Positions 1-8,296 of a stretch of 64,000 bases of DNA are shown piece by piece. The first letter of the stretch is position 1. Each line of letters starts with the position of its first letter. The DNA lies in the NCBI RefSeq assembly GCF_029844725.1, contig NZ_JAOCKJ010000003.1, positions 186,001 through 250,000 on the forward strand, given 5' to 3'. Source of the stretch: Pantoea sp. GD03673. Its GTDB lineage: Bacteria; Pseudomonadota; Gammaproteobacteria; Enterobacterales; Enterobacteriaceae. Under the pieces are notes generated by a model. It was not told where the DNA came from, did no database searches, and worked only from the letters and a program-made list of their open reading frames with translations. Position numbers and translations under genes: made by a program.

Positions 1-4
1 AATC

Positions 5-32
5 AACACCCCAGCTTAGTCGCTGGGGTGTT
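5..32. terminator. Hairpin at the left edge, downstream of the DUF4432 gene
   Basis: There is a perfect 11-bp stem (AACACCCCAGC / GCTGGGGTGTT) with a 6-nt loop. It lies 11 bases past the stop codon of the leftward DUF4432 gene. The run of T follows about 9 nt later on the + strand. The T tract a leftward terminator would need falls at or beyond the window edge, so the direction of use cannot be settled here. Confidence 0.6.
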
Positions 33-43
33 GTCTGCCCTTT

Positions 44-1252
44 TTACTCCTTCGCTATCGGCGTCTCGCTCACATCAATCTTCGTCTCACCCTGAATGGT
101 TTTAATGCGTTTCTCAACGTCATTCACCTGCTCGCTGCTGTGCAGTAAGGTGTAAGTCAGATCAAATGTGGTGCTGGCACCCGGTTGCAGCTGCTTCACG
201 CGCTTTTGCTCGCGTTCAATAGTCACCGGATAGGCGTAACTGGTGCCGGGTTCAATACCGGTCACATAGCCCTGTTTCAGCGTGTCAGTATTTTTCCACA
301 AGGTCAGCATCGGGAGCTGACGGGTATCAAACTGAATCGATGCGCCGCTGTTTCCGGCTTTGTTTATCATCGCAGCGACGGTCTGATGCTGACTGTCGGA
401 AAGTGGCTTGATGTTGAACACCATCTCATCAAAGTCTTTGGTCGGACCTTTGTAAGTCTGCCACTCTTTTAATCCGGCTTTTGCGTAGTCATTGAACGGG
501 CTGATGCCGGACATCGGGGCCAGGAAGCGTGCGCCCTCTTCCAGAATCGGTTTGCCGAAGTTGCTGTGATAGATGATCTGGTAATCGTGCGGATAGTCAG
601 CATGGTTAGTTAACACATCATGCAGGCTGAAACTGTTACTGCCCGGCACGTAGCGCAGTTCGGTCATCGTCTGCAGATCTGTTTTCTTGAAGGTGCTTTC
701 TTTAATCAGCCCGCGAATGCGGATTTCATGGGGAGCCGCATCGGCCACCTCAACTTCCAGCTGTGAAACCGGTGTGTTGCCCGCTTTACCGTGCAGCGTG
801 TAGATTCGGCCCTGATCGGTTACCGGATGACCGGTCCATTCGTAGCCGCAGCGCACCATCATCTCATTGAAGCCGTCCAGCCAGCCCAGACCGTTGCGGC
901 TCTCAAGGTTAATGTAAGCAGGGTTGACCACCTCTTTTACCGGTGAATCCCAGCCCATACGGCTGCCAAAGCCTTCAACGCGCAGCAGGTTCATACCCCG
1001 GGTCGGACTGAGCGTGATGGTCAGGCCATTCTGACTGTGGAGGGTGAGGATTTTACTGCCTTCCTGCTTGCCGCCGTGAAGCACTTTTTGCTCGATGCTG
1101 AACGGCTGACCTGACAGCTTCAGCTCACTGCTGGAAATCTGCCAGTTGCCCTTCTCTGTGCCCTGTTCAGCACTCGTCAGCACCCAGGTTTTCGCTGCTG
1201 CAGAACCTGAAACCAGAACCGCCAGTACCGTTAACGCCAGTTTAATCTTCAT
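44..1252 (-). CDS. Periplasmic DUF4432 / aldose 1-epimerase-like protein
   Basis: The product is 402 residues with a Sec signal peptide (MKIKLALTVL start, hydrophobic core, Ala-rich cleavage site near residue 20). The body resembles DUF4432 proteins, which have the galactose-mutarotase beta-sandwich fold; motifs such as GRIYTLHGK and YHSNFG are consistent with that. The family is thought to bind or epimerise sugars, but the substrate is not visible here. The second of two adjacent ATGs (1252) was chosen because GGGG lies 6 nt upstream; 1255 is possible. The gene stands alone, with a hairpin just after the stop. Family placement is fairly sure, function is not. Confidence 0.8.
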   Translation of the reverse strand: MKIKLALTVLAVLVSGSAAAKTWVLTSAEQGTEKGNWQISSSELKLSGQPFSIEQKVLHGGKQEGSKILTLHSQNGLTITLSPTRGMNLLRVEGFGSRMGWDSPVKEVVNPAYINLESRNGLGWLDGFNEMMVRCGYEWTGHPVTDQGRIYTLHGKAGNTPVSQLEVEVADAAPHEIRIRGLIKESTFKKTDLQTMTELRYVPGSNSFSLHDVLTNHADYPHDYQIIYHSNFGKPILEEGARFLAPMSGISPFNDYAKAGLKEWQTYKGPTKDFDEMVFNIKPLSDSQHQTVAAMINKAGNSGASIQFDTRQLPMLTLWKNTDTLKQGYVTGIEPGTSYAYPVTIEREQKRVKQLQPGASTTFDLTYTLLHSSEQVNDVEKRIKTIQGETKIDVSETPIAKE

Positions 1253-1611
1253 CATACACCCCATTTGCTGAATCGTTTTTTCATTCCTTAAGCGGAATTT
1301 ACTGGTTGAGGCTGACGAGAAACGTGACGATGCTCACCTGCCGGTAAATCGGCGTCTTTTAGCGGCATTATTGCGGCGCAAATCACATAAAACACGGACG
1401 CTAAGGAATAATGGCGACGAATTATGTGAGTTAGCACGGCATGAGCTGTATTCGATTCAGCCCGCGATTTTTGACTGAAAATCAACCTGCTGATAACGCG
1501 ACATAAAAAAAACCTTAAAAAAATTCAAACGCCCGCAACTTTTTCCGTTTTTGAACGAACCTTTAAGCAGAGACGTCAGACAACCCCGTCTGATGGCCAA
1601 TGGAGAGAGTC
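1253..1611. other. Non-coding region between DUF4432 and peroxiredoxin genes
   Basis: About 360 bases lie between two divergent genes. The weak reading frame on the minus strand (1288-1485) has no ribosome site and no recognisable product. The part next to the peroxiredoxin is AT-rich and contains the ECF-type promoter candidate listed separately. Confidence 0.5.
1535..1560 (+). promoter_or_regulatory. Candidate ECF-sigma promoter for the peroxiredoxin operon
   Basis: GCAACT (1535-1540) and CGAAC (1556-1560) are separated by 15 nt. This resembles the GTAACC-N16-CGAA type promoter of SigF/NrsF ECF systems such as that of Caulobacter. It sits about 52 bases before the start codon of the first gene of a cluster that also encodes such a sigma factor. 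Assignment rests on pattern and context only. Confidence 0.4.
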
Positions 1612-2175
1612 ATGCCAATGAAAAACACCCTGAAAACCCTGGCCGTCGCTACGCTGCTGGCACTGAGTGTTCCGGCAACATCTGCGTTTGCGGCGTTACA
1701 GGCTGGTGAAAAAGCCCCGGATTTTAAACTCGACGCCGCGCTGGCGGGCAAATCAACCACCTTCTCTTTGCAGGAAGCCCTGAAGAAAGGCCCGGTTGTT
1801 CTCTACTTCTTCCCGGCGGCATTCAGTGCAGGCTGTACGCTGGAAGCACACGATTTTGCTGAAGCGAGCGATGAATTCAAAAAACAGGGTGCGACCGTGA
1901 TTGGCGTCACCGCAGGCAATACCGATCAGATTGCGAAATTCTCGCAGCTTGAGTGCCGTGACAAATTTACCGTTGCAGCCGATCCGGGTGCCAAAGTGGC
2001 CGAAGAATATAAAAGCACCATGGAAATGAAGGGGCAGAAAGTCTCAGACCGCACGTCGTACGTGATTGCGCCGGACGGCAAAATCCTGCTGAGCTTTACC
2101 GATAAAAACCCGGATACCCACATCCAGAAAGCGATGGATGCCGTGAAAAAATACCGTCAGGCCAATCCGGCATAA
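1612..2175 (+). CDS. Exported peroxiredoxin (AhpC/TSA family)
   Basis: This 187-residue protein starts with a clear signal peptide (residues 1-27, ending SAFA). It then shows the thioredoxin-fold peroxiredoxin signature PAAFSAGC with the peroxidatic cysteine at 75; a second cysteine at 115 may act as resolving residue. A conserved Arg occurs in SDRTSYVI. It probably reduces peroxides in the periplasm and needs a reductant delivered across the membrane, a role the next gene could fill. ATG 1612 has GGAGAG four bases upstream; 1618 (MKNTLK) is an equally plausible start. It is first of four co-oriented genes with the DsbD-like protein, sigma factor and anti-sigma factor. Confidence 0.88.
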   Translation: MPMKNTLKTLAVATLLALSVPATSAFAALQAGEKAPDFKLDAALAGKSTTFSLQEALKKGPVVLYFFPAAFSAGCTLEAHDFAEASDEFKKQGATVIGVTAGNTDQIAKFSQLECRDKFTVAADPGAKVAEEYKSTMEMKGQKVSDRTSYVIAPDGKILLSFTDKNPDTHIQKAMDAVKKYRQANPA

Positions 2176-2199
2176 CTTCATCTTCTGAGCAGGTACATC

Positions 2200-3441
2200 A
2201 TGCTGACTGCGATTGCAGCCGCCTTCCTTGGCGGCATTATTCTTAACCTCATGCCCTGTGTGTTTCCGGTGATCTCACTGAAAGCACTGAGCCTGATCCG
2301 CCATCATGAATCGCCATCACACGCCCGTGCAGAGGGCCTGGCCTTTTTGCTCGGCGTTGTGGTGACGATGGTCGCCCTGACCGCAGTGTTGCTGCTGGCC
2401 AGGGCGGGGGGCGCATCGGTGGGCTGGGGATTTCAGCTGCAATCGCCGCTGGTCATCGCCGCGCTGATTCTGGTAATGCTCGGCTCAGCACTGAACCTGC
2501 TCGGTCTGTTTGAAGTCGGCTTGTCAATCCAGCGAGTGGGCGAAGTGGGCGGCGATCGCGGTGGTCTGGTCGGTTCAGCACTGACCGGCGCGCTGGCGAT
2601 CATTGTCGCCACGCCCTGTAGCGCGCCGTTTATGGCCAGCGCGGTAGGCTATGCCCTGACCCAGCCTCCGCTGGTCAGTCTGGTGATTTTTATTTCGCTG
2701 GCACTGGGTTTTGCGGCCCCGTTTACGCTGATCTCGTTCTTCCCGGTGCTGGCGCGGATATTGCCAAAGCCAGGTGCATGGATGGTCACGTTAAAACAGG
2801 GTCTGGCGTTTCCGATGCTGGGGGCGGTGGGCTGGCTGATCTGGGTACTGGAACGTCAGGCGGGATCGGCGGCGCTGGCTGCGATTCTGGCCTGCTGTTT
2901 GTTGCTTAGTTTTGCTGCCTGGCTCTACGGCATGGCGCAGAAACGCCGTATGATGGGACAGCGTCATGGTGCAATGCATGTTGCAACCGTGTTCTTCCTT
3001 GCGCTGGTCGTGGTGCCGTTATTTAATCTGAACCGTTTTGCCACAGCACCGGCTGAGACGGAAAACGCCTCTCCTGCTGCTGCTGCCGTCGCCTGGTCGC
3101 CCCAGAACGTTGACGCGATCAAAGGTCAGGGTAAGCCGATTCTCGTGAACTTTACCGCGTCCTGGTGTATTACCTGCCAGGTTAACGACCGCACCTCGCT
3201 TTCGACGCAGGCGGTGAAAGCAGCAATGGCGCGTACCAGCACCATTTACATGGTCGCTGACTCAACGAAATACAATCCCGATGTTGAACAGGCGCTGAGT
3301 GATTTCGGGCGCGGTGGCTTACCGCTCTATGTGGTCTACCCGGCTGACGGCGGTAAACCGGTGGTACTGCCGCAGGTCCTGACGCCAGGCATTGTGATTT
3401 CAGCGCTGGATCAGGCAACGGAAAAAGGAAAGAAAACCTGA
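2200..3441 (+). CDS. Short DsbD/ScsB-like thiol:disulfide interchange protein
   Basis: The 413-residue protein has a DsbD-beta-type membrane domain (about residues 1-275) with the paired cysteines in MPCVFP (C20) and ATPCSAP (C140). A C-terminal periplasmic thioredoxin domain follows, with CITC at 323-326. It lacks the N-terminal DsbD-alpha immunoglobulin-like domain of E. coli DsbD. Such proteins carry electrons from cytoplasmic thioredoxin to periplasmic acceptors; the adjacent exported peroxiredoxin is the obvious candidate acceptor. The gap to the upstream stop is 24 nt, so co-transcription is likely. The C-terminal domain may replace the alpha-domain function by passing electrons directly. 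Confidence 0.87.
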   Translation: MLTAIAAAFLGGIILNLMPCVFPVISLKALSLIRHHESPSHARAEGLAFLLGVVVTMVALTAVLLLARAGGASVGWGFQLQSPLVIAALILVMLGSALNLLGLFEVGLSIQRVGEVGGDRGGLVGSALTGALAIIVATPCSAPFMASAVGYALTQPPLVSLVIFISLALGFAAPFTLISFFPVLARILPKPGAWMVTLKQGLAFPMLGAVGWLIWVLERQAGSAALAAILACCLLLSFAAWLYGMAQKRRMMGQRHGAMHVATVFFLALVVVPLFNLNRFATAPAETENASPAAAAVAWSPQNVDAIKGQGKPILVNFTASWCITCQVNDRTSLSTQAVKAAMARTSTIYMVADSTKYNPDVEQALSDFGRGGLPLYVVYPADGGKPVVLPQVLTPGIVISALDQATEKGKKT

Positions 3442-3471
3442 GACGATTGATGAAACCATCTTCTGCTGCGT

Positions 3472-3500
3472 GGTCAGCGCACGACGACCGTGTGCTGACC
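3472..3500 (+). other. Stem-loop between the DsbD-like and sigma factor genes
   Basis: An 11-bp stem (GGTCAGCGCAC / GTGTGCTGACC, one G-U pair) with a 7-nt loop lies 12 bases before the sigma factor start codon. No T run follows, so it is not a simple terminator. It could limit translation or stabilise the upstream message. Confidence 0.4.
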
Positions 3501-3512
3501 TGCTGATGACTG

Positions 3513-4067
3513 ATGCCAGAGACTGATCAACGCGCGCAGCACTGGCCAGCGTTAATGGCCAGGGCGCAGGCAGGTGACAGAGCTGCCTATAACCAGTTAC
3601 TGAAAGCGATGGTTCCGGCCATCCGGGCACTGGTATGCAAAAAAATCCGTGACGAGGTTCTGGTTGAGGATGTGATTCAGGAGACGCTGCTGGCCATCCA
3701 TCGCGTGCGGCATACCTACGATCCAAAGCGCCCGATATTGCCGTGGGTGGCCGCTATCGCGTCAGCCCGGACCATTGATGCACTGCGTCAGCATGGCCGT
3801 CGTCAGGAAGTCCAGGACGATGAGGCGCTGCAACAACGGCCCGCCGACAGTGCCGACGCCTCAGCCGATCCCGATATCCTGTCCGGCTGTCTGGACACCC
3901 TGCCGCAGCGTCAGCGGGAGATCGTCGAATCCGTGCATTTGCGTGAGCAGAGCCTGGCGCAGGCAGCTGCTGAAACCAATCAGTCTCTTTCTGCCGTTAA
4001 ATCTCTGTTGCATCGCGCAATGGTTAACCTTCGTAAATATGGACGGGGTCATCATGAGAAATCATGA
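3513..4067 (+). CDS. ECF RNA polymerase sigma factor (SigF/NrsF-type)
   Basis: The protein has 184 residues. Region 2 spans roughly residues 10-85 (VEDVIQETLLAIHRV, then LPWVAAIASARTIDALR). Region 4 spans 120-175 (LPQRQREIVE and the helix-turn-helix before LLHRAMVNLRK). It lacks extra C-terminal domains. It should direct RNA polymerase to extracytoplasmic-stress promoters. Its stop overlaps the start of the DUF1109 gene by 14 nt, the usual sign of a sigma/anti-sigma pair made together. The ribosome site is weak and a hairpin precedes it, so expression may be kept low. Targets probably include its own operon, through the GCAACT-N15-CGAAC site at 1535. Confidence 0.9.
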   Translation: MPETDQRAQHWPALMARAQAGDRAAYNQLLKAMVPAIRALVCKKIRDEVLVEDVIQETLLAIHRVRHTYDPKRPILPWVAAIASARTIDALRQHGRRQEVQDDEALQQRPADSADASADPDILSGCLDTLPQRQREIVESVHLREQSLAQAAAETNQSLSAVKSLLHRAMVNLRKYGRGHHEKS

Positions 4068-4695
4068 CCAGTTAATTAATCAGCTCAGCGCCACGGCGAA
4101 GCCGGTGCAGCGCATCTGGCCTACCGCGTGGCGTGTTGCGGGCTGGATCGCGCTTGCCCTGCCTTGTGGTGCCCTGACAAGCTGGGCATTCCACAGCAGG
4201 TTTACTGACTGGTCTCAGCCGGGTGCATTACTGACGCTTATTGCCGTGCTGCTCTCACTGGTGATTGCGGGCAGCACGCTGGCGGCCGCTTTTACGCTGA
4301 GTATTGCCGGAAGAAAACCTGTCAGCCTGCGCTGGCCGCTGCTGCTGGCGATAATGTGGCTGGTGCTGAATATGATCAACATGTCATCCTCGACCCCGGC
4401 TGCGGGCGCGAGCCGGTTTGGCGAAGGGATTCACTGCTATCTGTTTATGCTGTCGGCCAGCCTGCCAATGATACTGATGTCCGTGCTCGCCCTGAAACGC
4501 ACCCGGTCACTCTATCCCGCACAAAGTCTGGCACTGAGCGGCTGCGGCAGTGCCTTTACCTCCTCCATGCTGCTGTCGTTATGTCATGAAACCCATCTGC
4601 ATATCATCGATTTCTCCATGCATCTGGCGGCGGGCATCACCATCGTGGCGCTGACGGTTGTGGCCGGACGCCGCTGGGTCCGGCTGGGCGCGTAA
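4054..4695 (+). CDS. DUF1109/NrsF-type membrane anti-sigma factor
   Basis: The start was set at ATG 4054 (MRNHDQL), overlapping the sigma gene; a longer frame reading back to 3775 would overlap nearly all of region 4 coding and is rejected. The 213-residue product has about six hydrophobic segments. Its conserved-looking CHETHLHIIDFSMHLAAG segment matches the Cys/His-containing signature of DUF1109 proteins such as NrsF, which hold ECF sigma factors at the membrane until a metal or redox signal. The cysteine and histidines suggest sensing by thiol oxidation or metal binding; that is inference. Confidence 0.85.
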   Translation: MRNHDQLINQLSATAKPVQRIWPTAWRVAGWIALALPCGALTSWAFHSRFTDWSQPGALLTLIAVLLSLVIAGSTLAAAFTLSIAGRKPVSLRWPLLLAIMWLVLNMINMSSSTPAAGASRFGEGIHCYLFMLSASLPMILMSVLALKRTRSLYPAQSLALSGCGSAFTSSMLLSLCHETHLHIIDFSMHLAAGITIVALTVVAGRRWVRLGA

Positions 4696-4713
4696 TGGCT
4701 CGCCGCTTGCGAA

Positions 4714-5100
4714 TCACTCTGCGACCAGTTCAATCAGGTTTCCATCCGGGTCGCGAATAATCGCCTCATAGAAGCCGTCGCCTGTGCGGCGTGGGGCCGC
4801 CACCAGAATGCCCGCTTCTGCCGCTCTGGCGGCCAGCCTCTCCACCTGCTGCTCATTACCGACGCTAATCGCAATATGCGCCCAGCCTGTCACTTCCCTG
4901 CCCGGCTGACCGGCGGCCAGGTCTGGCAGGGTCATCAGCTCAATGGTCGCACCCTGCTCCAGTCGCATAAAGTATGAGGCGAAGCCGGGACGGTTCCGGC
5001 TCTGATAGAGCGCATTGCTCTTCGCGTTAAACCACTCGCGCCAGAATTGCTGCTGTGTTTCAGGATGGTGCGTCCAGAGTGCAACGTGGGCAATTTTCAT
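4714..5100 (-). CDS. VOC (glyoxalase/bleomycin-resistance fold) protein
   Basis: This 128-residue single-domain protein has the paired beta-alpha-beta-beta-beta layout of vicinal-oxygen-chelate proteins. Candidate metal ligands are His5 (MKIAHVALW), Glu in IELMTL, His in WAHIAIS and Glu in NLIELV, the standard four positions. The substrate cannot be told; it could be a lyase, dioxygenase or binding protein. Its ATG overlaps the MFS transporter stop codon (ATGA), so the two are translationally coupled and may handle the same compound. Confidence 0.83.
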   Translation of the reverse strand: MKIAHVALWTHHPETQQQFWREWFNAKSNALYQSRNRPGFASYFMRLEQGATIELMTLPDLAAGQPGREVTGWAHIAISVGNEQQVERLAARAAEAGILVAAPRRTGDGFYEAIIRDPDGNLIELVAE

Positions 5101-6248
5101 CAGTTTTCCTTCGCGGTGTTATGGCCCAGATTAAGGGTAAGAGAAACCGCGCCGACGACCAGCATCAGCGCCATAATCAATGAAAATGAGAAACCCAAGT
5201 GGGTGTAATGCGCCACATAACCAATAACGGCGGGGCCGCTCAGAACCCCCAGATAACCCAGTGTGGTAATGGCCGGTACGGCCACTGCCTGTGGCATAGC
5301 CGTCTGACGTCCGGCTGCGGTGAACATGACCGGCACGATATTGGCGCACCCTGCGCCAACCAGGGTGTAACCCAGTAATGCCAGCGGCCAGGCGGCGATA
5401 AAAGTCACCATCGCCATGCCTGCTGCGGCAATCAATGCGCCACCCAGCACCACAGGCAGACGGCCCAGCGATGAGATGACGCGATCGCCCGTCAGACGTG
5501 CCACCGTCATCGCAACAGCGAAGCAGGTGTAACCCAGGCCGCCCAGTGACGCCGGAATATTCCGTACATCGGTCAGATAGACGGCACTCCAGTCCAGGAC
5601 GGTGCCTTCCGTCAGGAAGACGGCGAAACAGATGATGCCGATAATCAATACGCTACCGCGCGGAACCGCAAACACCGGGCCTTCAGCGGGGTTAGCGTAG
5701 GTCAGCAAACCCGGCGCACTGATCAGTGACATGATCATCACCGCCGCCACCGCCAGCAGGCAACCGGTCAGCACGCTGAACCCCATCGCCAGCAGCAGCG
5801 TCATAAAGCCAGCACCAGCAATTCCTCCCACACTGTACATGCCGTGAAAACCCGACATCACCGGCGTCGAAGCCTGTTTCTCCACCAGAATCGCCTGAAT
5901 GTTCATGGCGCAGTCGGTGACGCCGATGCCGACGCCAAACAGCAGTAGCGCCAGCGCCAGCAGCAGCGGATCGCTGAGCACCGACAGCCAGGGCGTGCTG
6001 ATGATAATCAGCGCAACGGCAACCAGAATCACCCGACGGCAGCCAAAGCGGCTGGTGAGCCAGCCCGTTACCGGCATCGCTATCAGCGCGCCCACGCCCA
6101 GACAGAGCAGCAATGTGCCCAGCTGTGCCTCATTAACCCCGGTATTCGCACGTGCAAAAGGTACCATCACGGCCCAGGTCGCGGTAACAAATCCGGCCAG
6201 AAAAAAGATGATGCGTGTTGCCTGAGCGGCAGAGACGTTATTAGCCAT
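5100..6248 (-). CDS. MFS transporter (YbjJ-like)
   Basis: The 382-residue protein has 12 predicted membrane segments and the MFS loop motif GWLTSRFGCRR between helices 2 and 3. It most resembles the YbjJ-type group of 12-helix permeases. ATG 6248 (MANNVS) is preceded by AAGGA at good spacing; the longer frame to 6296 has no such site. It overlaps the downstream VOC gene by one base and diverges from a DeoR-type regulator, which suggests a small regulated uptake or efflux unit for a sugar-like or carbonyl compound. The substrate is unknown. Confidence 0.86.
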   Translation of the reverse strand: MANNVSAAQATRIIFFLAGFVTATWAVMVPFARANTGVNEAQLGTLLLCLGVGALIAMPVTGWLTSRFGCRRVILVAVALIIISTPWLSVLSDPLLLALALLLFGVGIGVTDCAMNIQAILVEKQASTPVMSGFHGMYSVGGIAGAGFMTLLLAMGFSVLTGCLLAVAAVMIMSLISAPGLLTYANPAEGPVFAVPRGSVLIIGIICFAVFLTEGTVLDWSAVYLTDVRNIPASLGGLGYTCFAVAMTVARLTGDRVISSLGRLPVVLGGALIAAAGMAMVTFIAAWPLALLGYTLVGAGCANIVPVMFTAAGRQTAMPQAVAVPAITTLGYLGVLSGPAVIGYVAHYTHLGFSFSLIMALMLVVGAVSLTLNLGHNTAKEN

Positions 6249-6320
6249 TACGATCCTTTTTAGGTGCTGGACAGACAAAGCAAGAGTATCAATCAACAGC
6301 TATTGACACCCAGCCGGTCA

Positions 6321-6383
6321 GTGAACGATCATGCTCACTATAGCTCGATTATGAACAATGTGGAGTTTACATGCTCGATTATG
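6321..6383. promoter_or_regulatory. Candidate DeoR-family operators between the MFS and deoR-type genes
   Basis: An imperfect dyad GTGAACGATCATGCTCAC (6321-6338) is followed by two identical 11-mers GCTCGATTATG at 6343-6353 and 6373-6383, 30 bp apart. The second copy covers codons 1-5 of the regulator gene. A DeoR-type protein binding here could control both divergent genes. Confidence 0.4.
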
Positions 6384-7141
6384 CAGCTTTCCCCCAGCAG
6401 CGGCAAGCACTGATTCGTGAGATCCTGCAGCAGAACGGTCGTGTAGTTTGCGCGGATCTGGCCCGGCAATTGTCGGTGTCTGAGCACACTATCCGGCGCG
6501 ATCTGCATGAGCTCAGCAAAGAAGGATTGTGCAAAAAGGTTTACGGGGGTGCGGTATTACAGTTGCAGGACGCAGGCAGTTTCATCAGCCGGAAAGAGCA
6601 CGATCACGCAGCAAAAGCCCTGATCGCGCAGCGCTGTGCCAGTCTTGTGAAAGCCAGCAGCTGCATTTTTATCGATGCCGGTACTACCCATCTGGCACTG
6701 GCACAGGCAATCCCGCCTGAGCTGAGTCTTACGGTCGTCACGAATGCGCCCGATATTGCTGCGCTGTTGATCAATCATCCTGTCGCAGAGGTCATCATGC
6801 TGGGCGGGCAGATACAAAAGAGCACCGGCGGCGCAGTCGGGCAAACCGCAATTAACCAGATCCAGGGAATACTGTTCGATCAGGTCTTTATTGGCGGCTG
6901 CGCCATGAGCCCTGAAGCCGGGCTGACCGGGTTTAACTATGCGGATTGTGAATTCAAAAAAGTCGCCATGGCACAGAGCAATCAGGTTATCGTCGGGCTG
7001 ACGGCAGATAAAATTCCCGCTGTGGCTCGGTTCAGCGTGGCGAAATGCCGTGACATTTCAACGCTGGTGGTGGAAGAGAAGCTCGATAAAGCCCTGCTTG
7101 ATGCCTTTGCGGCTGAAGAGATTACGCTTATCACGGTCTGA
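6371..7141 (+). CDS. DeoR/GlpR-family transcriptional regulator
   Basis: The 256-residue protein has an N-terminal winged helix-turn-helix (residues 16-60; RQLSVSEHTIRRDLHELSKEG) and a C-terminal DeoR sensor domain of the ISOCOT fold. That domain shows FIDAGTTHLALAQAI, VVTNA, MLGGQ and FIGGCAMSPEAGLT, the sugar-phosphate-binding signatures. Members usually repress sugar or nucleoside catabolic genes and are released by a phosphorylated metabolite. It diverges from the MFS/VOC pair, which is its likely target. Confidence 0.9.
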   Translation: MLDYAAFPQQRQALIREILQQNGRVVCADLARQLSVSEHTIRRDLHELSKEGLCKKVYGGAVLQLQDAGSFISRKEHDHAAKALIAQRCASLVKASSCIFIDAGTTHLALAQAIPPELSLTVVTNAPDIAALLINHPVAEVIMLGGQIQKSTGGAVGQTAINQIQGILFDQVFIGGCAMSPEAGLTGFNYADCEFKKVAMAQSNQVIVGLTADKIPAVARFSVAKCRDISTLVVEEKLDKALLDAFAAEEITLITV

Positions 7142-7160
7142 TCCATAGACATGGCAATGA

Positions 7161-7235
7161 AGCGAGCCTTAGGATAATCAGGCTCGCTAATACCTTCCGC
7201 TTTCCCGTCAGCGACCACCACGCAGAAGCGAGCCT
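7161..7235. other. Three copies of AGCGAGCCT, two forming a hairpin
   Basis: AGCGAGCCT (7161-7169) and its complement (7180-7188) form a 9-bp stem with a 10-nt loop just after the regulator stop; a third copy lies at 7227-7235. The region sits between converging genes and could end transcription, but no clear T run follows. Confidence 0.35.
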
Positions 7236-7239
7236 CAGA

Positions 7240-8097
7240 TTACAGATGCGTTGCGAACCACGCAGTCTGCGCGTTAATCACAGCAGCGAAATGCTGACCA
7301 TGGTAGATATCGTAATGGCGGGCGTCTTCGGCCACCAAAAACTGTTTGTCCGTTGCCGCAACGGCATCAAACAGGTCGCGCCCCTGTTCTGGCGGATTGA
7401 CGCTATCCTGACCCGCCACGACGACCAGTGTCGGGCAGGTCACCTTTGCGGCATTTACGGCTGGCTTATAGAGCAGGGTTTCTCTGACGGTTAAAAACGG
7501 GATTTTGATGTCCATTTTAGGGTGCTGATGCCGGTTCTCCTCAAAGAACGCTTTCGATTCTTCATCATTCAGCACGCGGGTGATAGCAACAAACATCTCT
7601 TTGCCACTGCGCTGGCGCTTTTGATCCATTTTCTCCAGCGTGGCAATAAAGCCGGGCTTTTCTGTCGCATCCAGTTGGCCGGTTACAATCTTTTCGCCGT
7701 CTGCAAAAGCCAGCTGACTGACGATGCACTTCACATCCGGGTTGTTCGCTGCCGCACCAAAGACATGACAACCACCGAATGAGGTGCCCCATAAGCCGAT
7801 CCTGTTCGGGTCCAGCGCCGGTTGTTGTTTAGCCCACGCAATGACGGAGAGAATGTCAGCAATCTGCATTGACGGCACAAGACGGCCTCGCTCGCCGTCA
7901 CTGTCACCAAAACCGCGATAATCAAAGGTGACGGTGGCGTAGCCCGCCTGGGTAAAGGCTTCTGCGAACGCAGGTAACAAAATCTCGCGGATGCCGCAAA
8001 AGCCGTGACACAGAACAATTACCGGGGATGGGGTGGCTTTGGGCTGACGCAACGTCAGCACGATACCTTCAGCAAGCTGGTGGGTTGATGACTCCAT
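7240..8097 (-). CDS. Alpha/beta hydrolase
   Basis: This 285-residue cytoplasmic protein has the nucleophile elbow GTSFGG, an oxyanion-hole HGF near residue 31, a candidate acid in VAGQDSVNPP and a catalytic His in EDARHYDIYHG. The layout fits the dienelactone-hydrolase/serine-aminopeptidase-like group of esterases (FDYRGFGDSDG is typical). AAGGAG lies upstream of ATG 8097 at good distance. It is a single gene converging on the DeoR-type regulator. The substrate is unknown. Confidence 0.86.
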   Translation of the reverse strand: MESSTHQLAEGIVLTLRQPKATPSPVIVLCHGFCGIREILLPAFAEAFTQAGYATVTFDYRGFGDSDGERGRLVPSMQIADILSVIAWAKQQPALDPNRIGLWGTSFGGCHVFGAAANNPDVKCIVSQLAFADGEKIVTGQLDATEKPGFIATLEKMDQKRQRSGKEMFVAITRVLNDEESKAFFEENRHQHPKMDIKIPFLTVRETLLYKPAVNAAKVTCPTLVVVAGQDSVNPPEQGRDLFDAVAATDKQFLVAEDARHYDIYHGQHFAAVINAQTAWFATHL

Positions 8098-8296
8098 GAG
8101 TGTTAATGCTCCTTGTTTAGTGGTTAAAGGCAGAATTAGCCCGCCCGCACCTTTTCACAACCGAACCGTTTTTACCGCGATCCAGATCAGATGCAGGTGA
8201 GTTTCTGTCTGAACGGCGACAATGCCGCACCCGATACTGCCAAATCTCTGGCTTTGGCGTAGGCTGAAAGCGGGCGGGTTAAATAACGAGGTCACA

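Noticed and set aside
1288..1485. 65-codon minus-strand frame between the first two genes
   Set aside because: No ribosome site, no membrane helix or domain, and AT-rich promoter-like surroundings.
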